6,790 nucleotides of DNA from Acidobacteriota bacterium (GTDB lineage: Bacteria > Acidobacteriota > Terriglobia > Acidiferrales > UBA7541). Below the pieces are notes generated by a model. That model did not search any database. It was given only the letters and a program-made list of their open reading frames with translations, and was not told the DNA's origin. This document shows, one piece after another, positions 6,100 to 6,790 of this stretch. The translations under genes were made by a program, and so were the position numbers. Each line of letters begins with the position of its first letter. The first letter of the stretch is position 1. Location of the stretch: contig PKXT01000350.1 of NCBI GenBank assembly GCA_003133505.1, positions 227 to 7,016 on the forward strand, read 5' to 3'.

Positions 6100-6564
6100 A
6101 TGAGAAATCATAAGCCCGACGCGGGAATGACCCTGCTGGAGTTGATTATCGCCTGCGGCATCCTGCTAATTCTTACCGGCGCCGCCGTCCCTATGACCCG
6201 GGTAATTGTGAAGCGGCAGAAGGAACAACTGCTTCACCAGAATCTAAGGGAAATTCGCAATGCCATTGATCGTTATAAGGATGCGGCCGACCAAAACTTG
6301 ATTAAAGTGGAGGTTGACACCAATGGCTATCCGCCCGACTTGGACACCCTGGTCAAGGGAGTGCAATTATCCGGCTCCGCCGACAAGAAAGTGCGTTTTC
6401 TGCGGAAGGTGCCCGTTGACCCCATGACCAACAATACTGACTGGGGATTACGTTCCGTGCAGGACGATCTGGATTCGACCTCATGGGGCGGGCAAAACGT
6501 TTTCGATATTTATTCAAAATCCACGGCGACAGGTTTGGACAACACAAAATATTCCGATTGGTAA
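6100..6564 (+). CDS. GspG-like type II secretion major pseudopilin
   Basis: A pseudopilin of the GspG type, a main subunit of the periplasmic pseudopilus, processed by a prepilin peptidase and assembled from the inner membrane. From ATG 6100 the product is 154 residues, with leader MRNHKPDAG cut before MTLLELIIACG. It has the invariant Gly at -1 and Glu at +5, and a hydrophobic helix of about 18 residues (LLELIIACGILLILTGAAVP). The position +1 residue is Met instead of the commoner Phe. The C-terminal part carries GspG-like RFLRKVPVDPMTN, a Trp soon after, and DIYSKSTATGLDNTKYSDW. A GTG at 6025 overlaps the secretin stop in the same frame and would add 25 residues, but those codons fall in the hairpin at 6046-6089 and would make an unusually long leader. 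The start at 6100 has only a weak purine signal (GGCGG). It is cotranscribed with the secretin gene. No symbol is assigned because gspG and pilin homologues are hard to separate without alignment. Confidence 0.88.
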   Translation: MRNHKPDAGMTLLELIIACGILLILTGAAVPMTRVIVKRQKEQLLHQNLREIRNAIDRYKDAADQNLIKVEVDTNGYPPDLDTLVKGVQLSGSADKKVRFLRKVPVDPMTNNTDWGLRSVQDDLDSTSWGGQNVFDIYSKSTATGLDNTKYSDW

Positions 6565-6565
6565 C

Positions 6566-6585
6566 GCCGTCCTTGGCAAAACGGC
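6566..6585 (+). repeat. Small hairpin between pseudopilin genes
   Basis: GCCGT (6566-6570) pairs with ACGGC (6581-6585) around a ten-base loop, immediately after the TAA of the gspG-like gene. A 5-bp stem without a following T-tract is weak. It may be a 3' mRNA stabiliser or chance; it is not expected to stop transcription of the next gene. Confidence 0.25.
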
Positions 6586-6607
6586 CACTGCGGCTGTCAA
6601 ATTCACG

Positions 6608-6790
6608 ATGATTCGATATTTCCAGAATTCGCGTATCACTGCCGGGCTATCCGGAGCCAATGGCGCTATTCTGCCGACCCCCGCTCGCGAACATTCCCCT
6701 CGGTCATTGCTATCGCGTTTGCGGGCGCGTCCAAGCGGTGGCGTTGCGAATGGCCGCCAGGCGTGGTCAGGCTTCACCCTGCTGGAGTTT
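6608..6790 (+). CDS. Prepilin-type protein, N-terminal fragment (runs off right edge)
   Basis: A second prepilin or minor pseudopilin. The frame from ATG 6608 stays open for 61 codons to the window end and finishes with SG, then FTLLEF. This is the class III signal: Gly at -1, Phe at +1 and Glu at +5, the target of prepilin peptidase cleavage and N-methylation. The hydrophobic helix would lie just outside the window. From 6608 the leader is 55 residues, very long for this class and rich in Arg, Ser and Gly. A TTG at 6719 would give an 18-residue leader (MRARPSGGVANGRQAWSG). Neither start has a clear Shine-Dalgarno, so the start is unsettled. It follows the gspG-like gene by 43 bases, as expected for a GspH/I/J-like minor pseudopilin, but the subtype cannot be told from this fragment. 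Confidence 0.75.
   Translation, partial: MIRYFQNSRITAGLSGANGAILPTPAREHSPRSLLSRLRARPSGGVANGRQAWSGFTLLEF

Overview
This is a moderately GC-rich bacterial chromosomal window, dense with genes. The secretin carrying a C-terminal cohesin-like domain, the TGn-TAAACT type promoter, the ArgRS subtype (SNGTVTYVGKDIAYH) and the protein sequences in general fit a soil-type Acidobacteriota (Terriglobia-like) genome. That assignment rests on protein resemblance and is an inference. No phage, transposase, CRISPR, tRNA or rRNA signal is visible.

Layout. (1) Bases 1-1309, plus strand: the C-terminal two thirds of arginyl-tRNA synthetase (argS), cut by the left edge. (2) Bases 1310-1665: a gene-poor gap between two convergent genes. 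It contains imperfect GC hairpins and a possible decayed, frameshifted small membrane-protein ORF on the minus strand. (3) Bases 3666 down to 1666, minus strand: smpB followed by pepA with a 27-base gap, probably one transcript. SmpB delivers tmRNA to stalled ribosomes and PepA is an M17 leucyl aminopeptidase, so both belong to protein and peptide housekeeping. (4) Bases 3667-3769: a divergent promoter region. (5) Bases 3770-6790, plus strand: the start of a type II secretion / type IV pilus-like operon. It encodes a lipoprotein secretin (signal peptide, two TPRs, STN and N1 domains, secretin core, Ser/Thr/Pro linker, cohesin-like domain), then a GspG-like major pseudopilin, then the N-terminus of a second prepilin running off the right edge.

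How the second half works together: the secretin would form the outer-membrane channel, and the pseudopilins, after cleavage by a prepilin peptidase, would assemble the periplasmic pseudopilus that works through it. The most distinctive points are the cohesin-like fusion on the secretin, a strong bulged 15-bp hairpin in the secretin-gspG junction that also bears on the gspG start, the unusually long possible leader of the second prepilin, and a possibly leaderless smpB transcript. The first half is ordinary housekeeping. I see no entirely new system, but the secretin-cohesin/pseudopilin operon is the part most worth following.
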